The notes below the pieces were generated by a model. It was given only the letters and a program-made list of their open reading frames with translations, was not told the DNA's origin and did not search any database. From the NCBI RefSeq assembly GCF_001639725.1, contig NZ_LTAW01000007.1:124001-188000 (forward strand): DNA of 64,000 nt, in the 5' to 3' direction. The position numbers were made by a program, and so were the translations under genes. Origin of the DNA: Marinomonas atlantica. GTDB lineage: Bacteria; Pseudomonadota; Gammaproteobacteria; Pseudomonadales; Marinomonadaceae. Shown piece after piece: positions 18,667 through 27,984 of this stretch (within the stretch, counting starts at the first letter, position 1; each line of letters opens with the position of its first letter).

Positions 18667-20139
18667 ATGAACGAATGGTTAGAGTCGCTTCAGCCACAAG
18701 CTGTATGGCGACAGTTTCGTCTGATGTGTGATACCCCGCGCCCGTCTTTTCACGAAGAAACGCTACGTAGCTATTTATTTGAATGGTCTCAGAGTTTAGG
18801 GTTGAGAGCCAGTATTGATGCGGCCGGCAATTTATTAATTTGTAAGCCTGCCACGACAGGTATGGAAGCTTGTGAGACCGTTGTGCTACAGGGGCATCTA
18901 GATATGGTGGCTCAAAAAGAAGCGACCTCTAATCATTGCTTTGAAAATGACCCAATTGAAACGTATGAGCAAGACGGTTGGGTGCATGCAAAAGGTACGA
19001 CTCTTGGGGCGGACAATGGCATCGGCGTCGCGGCTATTTTGGCCGTTTTAGAAAGTAACGATATTCCCCATGGCCCCATTGAGGCACTGTTCACGATTGA
19101 AGAAGAAACCAGTCTACGTGGTGCATCTCAACTTCCTGAAGGCATTCTTAAGGGTACCCGACTGCTAAACCTTGACTCAGAAGATCGTGGTGATGTTTAC
19201 ATCGGTTGCGCCGGTGGTGTTGATATCAATGTGTCCAAACGTTTCCCGTTAGAGCATGAACCGGAATTTGATAGGGCCTTCTTGATTACTATCACAGGGC
19301 TAAAAGGTGGGCATTCAGGCCTAGACATCAATAAAGGTCTAGCCAATGCAAATGTGCTGATGGCACGATTACTGAATGACTTAAATGATGCAATGGATTT
19401 TCGTTTGTCTTCAATAGTGGGTGGTACACTGCGAAATGCCATTGCACGAGATGCCAATGCTACTGTGTTAATGAACGCCTCTGAAATTGGTAAATTTGAA
19501 GAATGGCTTACTGAGCAAGCCGAACTCTATCAACAAGAATATGTAGATACAGATCCCAACTTATCCATTTCAGTTTCTACTTCTGATGTAACTGGACACC
19601 TTTCTAAAAGTGATCAGACGAGTGTGATACAAGCTTTATTATCGGCACCGCATGGTGTTCGTCGCATGTCACCTTCTATTGCTAATGTGGTGGAAACCTC
19701 CTGCAACTTGGGCGTTATTAGAATCTTGGTCAATCAGGCTGATATTGAATTGTCTGTTTGTCTATTAGTACGTTCTTTAGTGGACAGTCAAACTGAATAC
19801 TTAGCGAAGATAGCTAAAGCGCCATTTCAATTAACTGGCTGTGAGGTGTTGCTAGAAAATGGCTATCCTGGCTGGAAGCCTGAGCCACATTCTAATTTAC
19901 TGACACATTTCCATCGTGTACATGAACAGGTAATGGGCTTTGAGCCTAATGTGAAAGTGATTCACGCAGGGCTTGAATGCGGTATCATCGGCGCAAAATA
20001 CCCAGCAATGGAGATGGTATCGTTTGGGCCGAATATACGCGGTGCGCATTCACCCTCTGAACGCCTCCAAATCGATTCCGTAGCAGAGTTTTGGAACATC
20101 CTTAAAACACTGCTTAAAGACACGCCGAAAGCCGTTTGA
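18667..20139 (+). CDS. pepD: Aminoacyl-histidine dipeptidase PepD (M20C)
   Basis: A 490-residue metallopeptidase hydrolysing Xaa-His dipeptides such as carnosine and related peptides. Di-zinc M20 motifs are visible: LQGHLDMV (His/Asp), GADNGIGVA (bridging Asp), IEEETSLRGA (catalytic Glu-Glu) and a later HAGLECGIIGAKYP. Length matches E. coli PepD (485). It stops three bases before the next ATG, suggesting cotranscription with the ferredoxin-like gene and sbcDC. Confidence 0.93.
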   Translation: MNEWLESLQPQAVWRQFRLMCDTPRPSFHEETLRSYLFEWSQSLGLRASIDAAGNLLICKPATTGMEACETVVLQGHLDMVAQKEATSNHCFENDPIETYEQDGWVHAKGTTLGADNGIGVAAILAVLESNDIPHGPIEALFTIEEETSLRGASQLPEGILKGTRLLNLDSEDRGDVYIGCAGGVDINVSKRFPLEHEPEFDRAFLITITGLKGGHSGLDINKGLANANVLMARLLNDLNDAMDFRLSSIVGGTLRNAIARDANATVLMNASEIGKFEEWLTEQAELYQQEYVDTDPNLSISVSTSDVTGHLSKSDQTSVIQALLSAPHGVRRMSPSIANVVETSCNLGVIRILVNQADIELSVCLLVRSLVDSQTEYLAKIAKAPFQLTGCEVLLENGYPGWKPEPHSNLLTHFHRVHEQVMGFEPNVKVIHAGLECGIIGAKYPAMEMVSFGPNIRGAHSPSERLQIDSVAEFWNILKTLLKDTPKAV

Positions 20140-20141
20140 TT

Positions 20142-20885
20142 ATGTCAAAAGTTTGTGCTGTTACCCTTGATGGGACAACGTATGAAATTGAGTCTGGCGA
20201 GAATTTACTGGCTGGCTTGACCTCCAAAGGAGTCATTGTTCCGCACAGTTGTTTAGCTGGAGCGTGCCGAAGTTGTTGTTTATATGAGGCGACAACCACT
20301 ACTCCTTTGTTAGCGTGTCAGCAGAGAGTTACGGAGGATCTATCCCTAACGACACAAGCACATCATGTATATGATGTTATCCTAGAACACGTAACCGTGA
20401 GCGAGTTGACACAGCGGTGGGCTGTGGTGACGGGTCGCACGAAAATGGCGCTACCGTTAGGCGCAGACATTCGTTGGCAATGTGGCGGACAAGAGGGGCG
20501 CAGTACCTGCTGTTCACCCGATGGCACGACACTTGATTTCTACTTCCCCACCCATCTTTGTAATCAAATAGACACGTTGAAGCTAGTGAATAAGCCTCAG
20601 CGAGCATTGTTGGACCCAAATGCCACGTTTCTCTTACTGTACGGCGCTAAGAATGAACCCATGGCGCGGCATTTTGCAGAAGCGCTTACGGCTAGTAATT
20701 TGGGCACCAAAATCGAGTTGGCGTTAATAGATTTGTCGAAGTCTGATGCCAGCTTATCCTTCAAGCGGTTTGACATGGCGGTCGTAATGGCCGATGAGTC
20801 CATATCCCTGCATGCCTTAGAGACTTGGCTAACGAACAGTCGTTGTCGAGTGAATGAATTTACCTATCTAATAAACCACTCCTAA
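20142..20885 (+). CDS. [2Fe-2S] ferredoxin fused to a degenerate reductase-like domain
   Basis: A 247-residue protein. Residues 1-75 are a plant-type ferredoxin domain with cysteines C37, C42, C45 and C59 (CX4CX2CX13C; the last spacing is short for the family). Residues 90-247 resemble the FAD/NAD module of ferredoxin reductases. The flavin motif RXYS appears as RSTC (120-123), and the nucleotide motif GTGxAP as GAKNEP (168-173), so cofactor binding is probably lost. This is inference from motif alignment by eye. A start at ATG 20142 is preferred over a TTG two codons earlier. The stop overlaps the sbcD start (TAATG). Function unknown. Confidence 0.7.
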   Translation: MSKVCAVTLDGTTYEIESGENLLAGLTSKGVIVPHSCLAGACRSCCLYEATTTTPLLACQQRVTEDLSLTTQAHHVYDVILEHVTVSELTQRWAVVTGRTKMALPLGADIRWQCGGQEGRSTCCSPDGTTLDFYFPTHLCNQIDTLKLVNKPQRALLDPNATFLLLYGAKNEPMARHFAEALTASNLGTKIELALIDLSKSDASLSFKRFDMAVVMADESISLHALETWLTNSRCRVNEFTYLINHS

Positions 20886-22081
20886 TGAAAATACTGCACA
20901 CATCCGATTGGCACCTTGGTCAGAGTTTTATGGGCAAAAGCCGTCTCGAAGAGCATCGTTTATTTGTTTCTTGGCTTGCGAATATTGTTGAACAACATCA
21001 CATCAAAGCCGTGATTTTGGCGGGAGACGTATTTGACACATCAACTCCGCCCAGTTATGCCCGAGAGCTCTATCATGAATGTGTTCTAAAACTGAATGCC
21101 TTAAATTGCCAGTTTATTGTGGTTGCAGGCAACCACGATTCGGTCAGTGTATTAAACGAAAGTAAAAGTCTTTTGAGAACGCTCGATACCTATGTCGTGA
21201 CGCAACCAGAGTGGGCAGCACTGGATAATGCTGTCATTCCATTGCGGGATGAGCAAAACACACTACAGGCGATGGTATGTGCCATTCCATTTCTTCGCGC
21301 AAGAGACATGGTGCGTTACGAAGCAGGGCAGGCAGGGGATGAAAAACAACAGCTGCTTTCCCATCAAATACAGCACTATTACCGAACTTTATTTTCAGAG
21401 GCGAAGCGATTATCTGGCGATGTGCCCATAATTGGTACGGGTCATTTCACCGTGTTAGGCGGACAGAAAACAGAGTCAGTGCGCGATATTTATGTGGGTA
21501 CGTTAGAGGCTTTCCCGCCAAGCATGTTGCCTGAGTTTGATTATTTGGCGCTGGGTCATATTCATAAGCCAATGTCAGTGGGAGGCAATCACTGCTGGCG
21601 CTATTCTGGTTCGCCGATGCCAATGAGTTTTGATGAAGCCAGCAGTCAAAAATCCGTTTGTGTGTTTGATACTGAGACCCATGATGTTGAGCGTATTGAT
21701 GTGCCGGCGTTTCGTGAACTCAGAAGCATGAAAGGAAGTCGTGATCAACTGATTTATGAAATTGAGCAACTACCATGTAGCGAGCATTTGACCGTATGGC
21801 TTGAGATTACTGTTACAGAAGATATCAATCTAGGTCCATTTCAGGAACAGCTAAGACAGATAACCGAGCATAAGAAGATTGATGTCGTCAAAGTGCGCCG
21901 AGAAAAGAGGCTCGTCGATTTGGTCGATGGCTTGTCTGAAACCGCTACGTTAGAGGATGTAACCCCGGTGGAAGTATTTGACAAATTATTGCTTGAGAAG
22001 GACGTATCAGAAGAGCGAAGTGTGGAGCTTAGAGGCTTATTCCAGCAAATCATTATGGACGATGAGGAGCCTAACTCATGA
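20885..22081 (+). CDS. sbcD: Exonuclease subunit SbcD (Mre11 homologue)
   Basis: A 398-residue metallophosphoesterase nuclease subunit. Phosphoesterase motifs are HTSDWHLGQ at the N-terminus, LAGDVFDTS, VVAGNHDS, a later GTGHFTV and LGHIHKP. With SbcC it cleaves hairpins and processes double-strand ends. The start ATG overlaps the preceding stop by one base, and its own end overlaps sbcC by ATGA, indicating translational coupling. Confidence 0.95.
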   Translation: MKILHTSDWHLGQSFMGKSRLEEHRLFVSWLANIVEQHHIKAVILAGDVFDTSTPPSYARELYHECVLKLNALNCQFIVVAGNHDSVSVLNESKSLLRTLDTYVVTQPEWAALDNAVIPLRDEQNTLQAMVCAIPFLRARDMVRYEAGQAGDEKQQLLSHQIQHYYRTLFSEAKRLSGDVPIIGTGHFTVLGGQKTESVRDIYVGTLEAFPPSMLPEFDYLALGHIHKPMSVGGNHCWRYSGSPMPMSFDEASSQKSVCVFDTETHDVERIDVPAFRELRSMKGSRDQLIYEIEQLPCSEHLTVWLEITVTEDINLGPFQEQLRQITEHKKIDVVKVRREKRLVDLVDGLSETATLEDVTPVEVFDKLLLEKDVSEERSVELRGLFQQIIMDDEEPNS

Positions 22082-25000
22082 AAATCTGCTCACTACGTTT
22101 TGAAAATTTGAATTCTTTGAAGGGTAAGTGGTTTATAGATTTTGAATCTGCCCCCTTAGCAGACGCTGGCATTTTTGCTATCACTGGCCCTACGGGGGCA
22201 GGGAAGTCCACGTTATTAGATGCGATTTGTTTGGCGCTCTATCATCAGACGCCCCGTATTAATGTATCCCAATCTGCTAATGATGTAATGACTCGACACA
22301 CTGCCCATTGCGCTTCTGAAGTAGTGTTTGAAGTGAAAGGTAAGCGATACACCGCGTCATGGGAGCAAAAACGTGCTCGTAATAAAGCCGATGGCAAGCT
22401 GCAACCGATTAAATGCAGTTTGTCGCAAGCTGACGGTAAAATCATTGCCGATAAAATTGCCTTAAAACTTGACGGCGTCGCTGAATTAACTGGACTGGAT
22501 TTTCCACGTTTTACTCGCTCGATGATGCTTGCTCAAGGCGGATTTGCGGCGTTTTTGAATGCTAAAACGGACGATCGAGCTGAGTTATTAGAAGAACTGA
22601 CTGGAACGGAAGTATATGCGGACATTTCACGACGAATATTTGAAGCCCATCGTGAGAAAAAAGCTCATATCCAGCAACTTGAGGCCGTTCAAGCGAGCCA
22701 CAAGTTACTGTCTATTGAAGAGTGGCAAGTGTTGCAAGATGAGCATGACGTTGCTAAGAAAAACGTTGATCAAACGAAACAGTCGCTAAATGCGCTGCAT
22801 CGAGTGCTCGCATGGAACCAATCAGCTCAAGAGCTGACAGAGAAAAAATCAAAACTCAATGATGAGCTTGTTCAGGCTCAAACAAATTGGACTGAGCTTG
22901 CGCCGTCTTTTAATTTGCTTGAGCAAGCGTATCTGGCACAACAAATAGAGCCCAAACACGCACATCTACAGCAGCTTAAAGTTGAGCTAGAGCAAAGTAA
23001 AAGTCTAGAAAGAAACTTAAAAACAGAGTTATTAAAAAGTCAGCAGTCTTATGATGACACTCAAGCCCGTTTTAATGATGCTTCTCACACACTTTCTGAG
23101 CATCAGGCTGCATTTGCAAAATTTGAACTGGCCGCTGAGAAGACTTGGTCGCCAAAAGAACACGAATGTAATCGACAGGCTCAAGCGTTGCAAACGCATC
23201 AAGATAATCAGCGAGCGCTGTTACAACAGTTGGATGCTTTAGAACAGGATATTTCGAATCAGAACTCTACGGTAACCCAACTTCAGAATGAAAAACTGAG
23301 CTTAATGGAGTCGCTAAATGTTTGGAAAGATGGCGCGAAAGCCTCAGAACTAATAGAAAAGTGGCGCCTGCAAGATGATCAGATAAGCCAAAATAAACAG
23401 CAGTCTATAAATAAACAAACACAACTGACTTCACTGCAGTCTGTCAAAACAGATATTGAGCAGAAATTAGCGTCTGCTGAGCAACAGCTAAGTCTAACTC
23501 AAAAGCATCAGTCAGGGCTGAATCATCATTTACAGACGGTCGAGTCCGATCTTGCGTCTTTGTTGAATACTTATGACGCAGCAAGTTTGGCGCACAAAAT
23601 TGACAGTCTTGAAGTATATGTAGAGCAAAAGCGAACGCTTCAAACCACTTTGAGTCGATTGGCTGAATCAAGACAAGAACTGGAGCGGTTAAACTGTGCT
23701 CAGCAAACGTTAAGTGACGAGTTGACCCAAAACACCGAGCAAGTTAAGCAAGCGCTGTCCAATATCAAACGAATCGAAGCGCAAATAGCCGACCTTGAGC
23801 AGCGGATTTTTTTGCAACAACGTGTTGCTGTATTGGAGCGTGAGCGTCAATTGCTTATCGAGGGGGAGGCCTGCCCTCTTTGTGGAAGTGACAGTCATGA
23901 TTTGGTGGCGGTAGAAGCTTTTACTATCGATGACACGCTCACCAAGCGGTTATCTGAATACCAAGTTGAGCGTTTGCAAAGCGTTAATGACATAAAGCCT
24001 ATTGAGCAAGAGGGTGCGAAGTTATTAGGTAAACTTGAATCAATAGAGGCGCAGCGTTCGATCATTAGAGATCAAATTATTGGCTATGAAATAGCGGCAG
24101 CAGAAGATGCGTCAGTTTCCTTGCAAGCGCTAGAAACGAACATTGAAAAGGCCAGTGAAGAGCTAAAGATCCTAAGGCAAACCCAGAGGCGATCTCAGGC
24201 ATTAGAGCAAGAGCGTCATAACCTATTGAAGCAAAAGCAGGATGTTGATCAACAGCTCGCCAATCAGTTAATGCTTCAGAAGCAATGGTTGCATGAACGA
24301 GACAGTAAACAAACCGCTATTGATCAACTAAATCATGCGCTTGCTACCTTAGAAATAGACACAAAAGAGCAGTTGCAAAACTTATCAGATAGTGTGGTTG
24401 AATTGGCGAATGATGCTTCTTGGCGTGAGCAATATTCGACTAATTTAGTGGTCATTACCGAGGCGGTTCAGCAATGGCAGAGCGCTTCTCAAAAAATAGC
24501 TGAGCTTGATAAGTCCCTAGAGGCTTGCTTATGGCAAAAAGATCAAACCCAAAAAACCATTAACCAAGTTAGCCATCAGAAAGAAGTACTTACAGATGAC
24601 ATTGCGGCATTGGTGCAAACCGTTGAGCGACTTGGAAATGAGCTGGCAGAAGGGTTACAAGGAAAGTCTGTTCAAGCCTTACGTACTGAGTATCTAAGCC
24701 AGCTGGATGCCTTACAATCGACAAAAGACCTGTACGCAAGCCAGTTGTCTACACAGTCTATTCAGCACACACAGCTCACCACAAAATTAACCAATGTATC
24801 GGAAATGCTCGATCAGCTTAATCAGAAGACAAAAGCGGCGGAGCAAGATTGGTTAGAGTGCCTTGAAAGCGTTGGCTTTATATCATCAGACGCTTGGAAG
24901 AGTGCGTCTATCGACGCGACAGAGGTCAAACGAATAGAGCAAATGCGTGATGATGCGCAAAATACAATTCAACGACTTAATGCACTGGTTGAGCAAGTTA

Positions 25001-25737
25001 ATCATGATTTAGCAGAACACGAAGTCGTGTTTGCAACGTTACCGGTATTGTCTGAACAGCAGGACTTGCATGCATTAGAGCAAAGGTTTGAAACGCTTAA
25101 AGATGAGTACGATGAGCAAATGGTTCAGTTAGGGCAAATTGCTGAGCGTGTTCATTCAGAAAGTGTTAAACGTAAAAATAACCAGTCCATGTTAAAAGAT
25201 ATTGCAGATCAAAAACATGAATTTATTTTGTTGGACGATTTGAATGCTTTAATTGGGTCTTCCGACGGGGCTAAATTTCGACGTTATGCGCAAAGTGTGA
25301 CGTTAGATCATCTCGTGTGGTTAGCGAATCGACACCTGAATACCTTGCACGGCCGCTATCAATTACAGCGTCAGCGTAATGAGGGGTTGCAGCTTGAAGT
25401 TATTGATCAGTGGCAGGGTGATATTACGCGAGACACAAAAACATTATCTGGTGGAGAGTCTTTCTTGGTGAGTCTGGCGTTGGCGGTGTCTCTGTCTGAA
25501 CTTGTGTCTCACAAAACCTCGATTGATTCATTATTTTTAGATGAAGGGTTCGGCACGTTAGACAGCGAAACCTTAGATATCGCTCTAGATGCGCTAGATC
25601 GCTTAAACAGTTCCGGTAAGACAATTGGTGTGATTAGTCATGTTGAGGCTCTCAAAGAACGAATTTCGGTACAAATTCAAGTGAACAAGCAAGCGGGACT
25701 AGGTGTTTCCAGTCTTGAACCACTCTACAAAGGATAA
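22078..25737 (+). CDS. sbcC: Exonuclease subunit SbcC (Rad50 homologue)
   Basis: A 1219-residue SMC-like ATPase. Walker A GPTGAGKST lies at about residue 38, a Q-loop segment LAQGGFAAFL at about 151, then a long coiled coil rich in Gln/Leu/Glu. The zinc hook CPLC (C599, C602) is at the midpoint. The C-terminal ABC signature LSGGESFL and Walker B LFLDEGFGTLD are intact. It works with SbcD at DNA hairpins and breaks. Length is somewhat above the E. coli protein (1048) because of longer coils. Confidence 0.95.
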   Translation: MKICSLRFENLNSLKGKWFIDFESAPLADAGIFAITGPTGAGKSTLLDAICLALYHQTPRINVSQSANDVMTRHTAHCASEVVFEVKGKRYTASWEQKRARNKADGKLQPIKCSLSQADGKIIADKIALKLDGVAELTGLDFPRFTRSMMLAQGGFAAFLNAKTDDRAELLEELTGTEVYADISRRIFEAHREKKAHIQQLEAVQASHKLLSIEEWQVLQDEHDVAKKNVDQTKQSLNALHRVLAWNQSAQELTEKKSKLNDELVQAQTNWTELAPSFNLLEQAYLAQQIEPKHAHLQQLKVELEQSKSLERNLKTELLKSQQSYDDTQARFNDASHTLSEHQAAFAKFELAAEKTWSPKEHECNRQAQALQTHQDNQRALLQQLDALEQDISNQNSTVTQLQNEKLSLMESLNVWKDGAKASELIEKWRLQDDQISQNKQQSINKQTQLTSLQSVKTDIEQKLASAEQQLSLTQKHQSGLNHHLQTVESDLASLLNTYDAASLAHKIDSLEVYVEQKRTLQTTLSRLAESRQELERLNCAQQTLSDELTQNTEQVKQALSNIKRIEAQIADLEQRIFLQQRVAVLERERQLLIEGEACPLCGSDSHDLVAVEAFTIDDTLTKRLSEYQVERLQSVNDIKPIEQEGAKLLGKLESIEAQRSIIRDQIIGYEIAAAEDASVSLQALETNIEKASEELKILRQTQRRSQALEQERHNLLKQKQDVDQQLANQLMLQKQWLHERDSKQTAIDQLNHALATLEIDTKEQLQNLSDSVVELANDASWREQYSTNLVVITEAVQQWQSASQKIAELDKSLEACLWQKDQTQKTINQVSHQKEVLTDDIAALVQTVERLGNELAEGLQGKSVQALRTEYLSQLDALQSTKDLYASQLSTQSIQHTQLTTKLTNVSEMLDQLNQKTKAAEQDWLECLESVGFISSDAWKSASIDATEVKRIEQMRDDAQNTIQRLNALVEQVNHDLAEHEVVFATLPVLSEQQDLHALEQRFETLKDEYDEQMVQLGQIAERVHSESVKRKNNQSMLKDIADQKHEFILLDDLNALIGSSDGAKFRRYAQSVTLDHLVWLANRHLNTLHGRYQLQRQRNEGLQLEVIDQWQGDITRDTKTLSGGESFLVSLALAVSLSELVSHKTSIDSLFLDEGFGTLDSETLDIALDALDRLNSSGKTIGVISHVEALKERISVQIQVNKQAGLGVSSLEPLYKG

Positions 25738-26005
25738 AGTCGCTATTATTATTCATTAGCGAGTTGTCCCCAGAAATGATGGCAAAACCTTGTAAATAAG
25801 CTGTAAAAGTTTAATAAATACAATGGGTTGCTGGTTTGGTTTAATTTGCGCACAAGTGTTATATTAAGGCACAATATGTAAACTTAAGTTATTTGTTTGC
25901 ACGGAATTGCTTCATTTCTACTTGTATATTGTTAAAATAGGATATTGCAAAATTCGCTTATTTTATAAGCGTTACCGCACTGATTTAATTAAGGAAATTC
26001 TTTAG

Positions 26006-26734
26006 ATGTCAGATAATGACTTTCGCCTCAAAGGGAGTGTTGTGACCACTGTTGTATTAGAGGTCAAAACACCCAATCTAGAGCAGATCAAATTGGGGCT
26101 GAAGGAAAAGATTGCTCAAGTTCCTCAGTTTTTTAATCAAGCACCTCTTATTATCGACATCAATCAATGCTCTGAGCCTGTTTCATTGGATCTTTTTCAA
26201 ACACTTGTCGCGGGCTGTCGTGAATTGGGACTGGCTGTAATTGGCTGGAGGACGTCAGAAGGTAATATTCCAAGCTGGCGCTTCGATTGCGAGTTGCCGC
26301 TGTTACCTAATGCAAACAGTCGACAGATTAATATTAAGAGTGAAACACCTGCGCCTGCGAAAGATCCGCATGTGGTCATTAAAACGGTGGTTGAAGAGCG
26401 TGAGGTATCGCAGCCTACCAAGCTTATTACAAAGCCTGTTCGCTCGGGGCAGCAAGTGTATGCGCCAGGCGATTTAGTGGTCGTGTCTCAAGTGAGTGCT
26501 GGTGCGGAAGTGTTAGCAGAAGGCAATATTCATATTTATGGCGCCTTAAGAGGTCGCGCTTTGGCTGGAGTGAAAGGTGATACTTCGGCTCGTATTTTTT
26601 GTAAAAACATGGAAGCAGAGCTGGTCGCGATTGCAGGCAACTTTATGTTGAGCGACGCTCTGCAAAAAATCATTTGGAAAGACGCCGCGCAAGTGCTATT
26701 AGTGGATGAAGCATTAGAAATCGCCTCACTATAG
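26006..26734 (+). CDS. minC: Septum site-determining protein MinC
   Basis: A 242-residue inhibitor of FtsZ ring assembly. The N-terminal MinC_N domain (about 1-105) is followed by a charged linker and a C-terminal beta-helical domain beginning around QVYAPGDLVVVSQVSAGAEV and containing NIHIYGALRGRALAG, a hallmark of MinC. AAGGAAA lies ahead of the ATG. The 268 bases upstream hold a 6-base inverted repeat (TCGCTA/TAGCGA at 25740-25762) just after sbcC and otherwise AT-rich promoter DNA. Confidence 0.95.
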   Translation: MSDNDFRLKGSVVTTVVLEVKTPNLEQIKLGLKEKIAQVPQFFNQAPLIIDINQCSEPVSLDLFQTLVAGCRELGLAVIGWRTSEGNIPSWRFDCELPLLPNANSRQINIKSETPAPAKDPHVVIKTVVEEREVSQPTKLITKPVRSGQQVYAPGDLVVVSQVSAGAEVLAEGNIHIYGALRGRALAGVKGDTSARIFCKNMEAELVAIAGNFMLSDALQKIIWKDAAQVLLVDEALEIASL

Positions 26735-26779
26735 GTTATGGCAAAGGCTATCAGAATTTGTTTCTCGGGGGATATATAG

Positions 26780-27589
26780 TTGGCTAAAATTATCGTCGTA
26801 ACCTCAGGTAAAGGTGGGGTTGGTAAAACTACATCTAGCGCTGCAATCGGTACTGGATTGGCGCTGAAAGGACATAAAACGGTTATTATCGACTTCGATG
26901 TGGGTCTACGTAATTTAGACCTTATTATGGGTTGTGAACGTCGAGTTGTGTACGATTTTGTGAATGTCATTAATAAAGAAGCAACGCTTTCACAAGCTTT
27001 GATTAAAGATAAGCGTACTAAGGATTTGTTTCTTCTTCCGGCATCACAAACACGTGATAAAGATGCTTTGACAACTGAAGGTGTAGAGGCGGTTTTGAAT
27101 GAGCTGTCTAAAGATTTTGAATACATAGTTTGTGATTCGCCTGCAGGTATAGAGAAAGGCGCGCAAATGGCGTTGTACTTTGCGGATGTCGCTATTGTGA
27201 CAACCAATCCTGAAGTATCTTCTGTACGTGACTCGGATCGCATTTTAGGTATTTTGCAGAGTAAGAGTCGCCGTGCCGAGCAAGGTTTGCCGCCCATTGA
27301 AGAGCATCTTCTGGTGACGCGTTACAACCCTGATCGTGTTTCGGAAGGTGAGATGTTGAGTGTTGCTGATGTTGAAGAGATTTTGGCAATCCCGTTATTA
27401 GGTGTTATCCCAGAGTCGGAAGCTGTTCTAAAAGCATCGAACCAAGGCGCACCGGTTATTCTAGATGTTCAAGCAGAAGCGGGTCAGGCTTATTCTGATG
27501 CGGTTGATCGTTTACTGGGTGAAGAGCGTCCGTTGCGTTTTACGGATATTCAAAAGAAAGGATTCTTTAAGCGTTTACTAGGAGGCTAG
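26780..27589 (+). CDS. minD: Septum site-determining ATPase MinD
   Basis: A 269-residue ParA/MinD ATPase that recruits MinC to the membrane and oscillates with MinE. The deviant Walker A KGGVGKTT lies near residue 10, with switch segments [12 protein letters not shown] and [11 protein letters not shown]. The C-terminal amphipathic membrane-targeting helix [11 protein letters not shown] is intact. The start codon is TTG at 26780 with GGGGA seven bases ahead. The gene is one base from minE. Confidence 0.97.
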   Translation: MAKIIVVTSGKGGVGKTTSSAAIGTGLALKGHKTVIIDFDVGLRNLDLIMGCERRVVYDFVNVINKEATLSQALIKDKRTKDLFLLPASQTRDKDALTTEGVEAVLNELSKDFEYIVCDSPAGIEKGAQMALYFADVAIVTTNPEVSSVRDSDRILGILQSKSRRAEQGLPPIEEHLLVTRYNPDRVSEGEMLSVADVEEILAIPLLGVIPESEAVLKASNQGAPVILDVQAEAGQAYSDAVDRLLGEERPLRFTDIQKKGFFKRLLGG

Positions 27590-27590
27590 C

Positions 27591-27851
27591 GTGGGGATTT
27601 TTGATTACTTTAAAAGTAAAAGCGAGCCAAGCTCTGCGTCAGTAGCTAAGGATCGTTTGCAAATCATTGTGGCGCATGAACGTAGTCGTCGCACTCAGCC
27701 AGACTACTTGGAGCAGATGCAGCAAGAGATTATTGCAGTTATCCGTAAGTATGTGCAGGTTGACAATGAGCATGTCCAGATTCAGTTAGAAGATACGGAC
27801 GATTGTTCAGTGCTGGAATTAAACGTTACTTTGCCTGAAAAGAACGATTAA
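27591..27851 (+). CDS. minE: Cell division topological specificity factor MinE
   Basis: An 86-residue MinD-stimulating protein. The N-terminal membrane and MinD-binding part (GIFDYFK, then [14 protein letters not shown]) and the C-terminal dimerisation domain ([18 protein letters not shown]) match the family. The start is GTG, preceded by AGGAGG in the minD tail. It completes a standard minCDE operon. A nested dyad element follows it. Confidence 0.95.
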   Translation: MGIFDYFKSKSEPSSASVAKDRLQIIVAHERSRRTQPDYLEQMQQEIIAVIRKYVQVDNEHVQIQLEDTDDCSVLELNVTLPEKND

Positions 27852-27858
27852 TTTTTCT

Positions 27859-27906
27859 AGTATTATAGTGGCTGATGTCTCTATGACATTGGTCACTTAT
27901 AATACT
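27859..27906. repeat. Nested dyad-symmetric element after minE
   Basis: The outer arms AGTATTATAGTG (27859-27870) and CACTTATAATACT (27894-27906) pair with one bulge. Inside the loop ATGTC and GACAT pair around TCTAT, with four unpaired bases on each side. There is no T-tract, so a terminator role is uncertain. Confidence 0.5.
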
Positions 27907-27984
27907 GTTAGTTTTCATTCTCATTCATTTACCTCTTATCTAATCAAGTTGTATCATGTGACCATCTGAAAAAATGGTAGTCAT

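Noticed and set aside
25740..25762. TCGCTA/TAGCGA hairpin after sbcC as a terminator
   Set aside because: The stem is only six bases with no T-tract.
26536..27297. 253-codon antisense frame across minC-minD
   Set aside because: Shadow of two well-supported conserved genes; the low-complexity Ser/Thr/Pro composition is typical of antisense translation.
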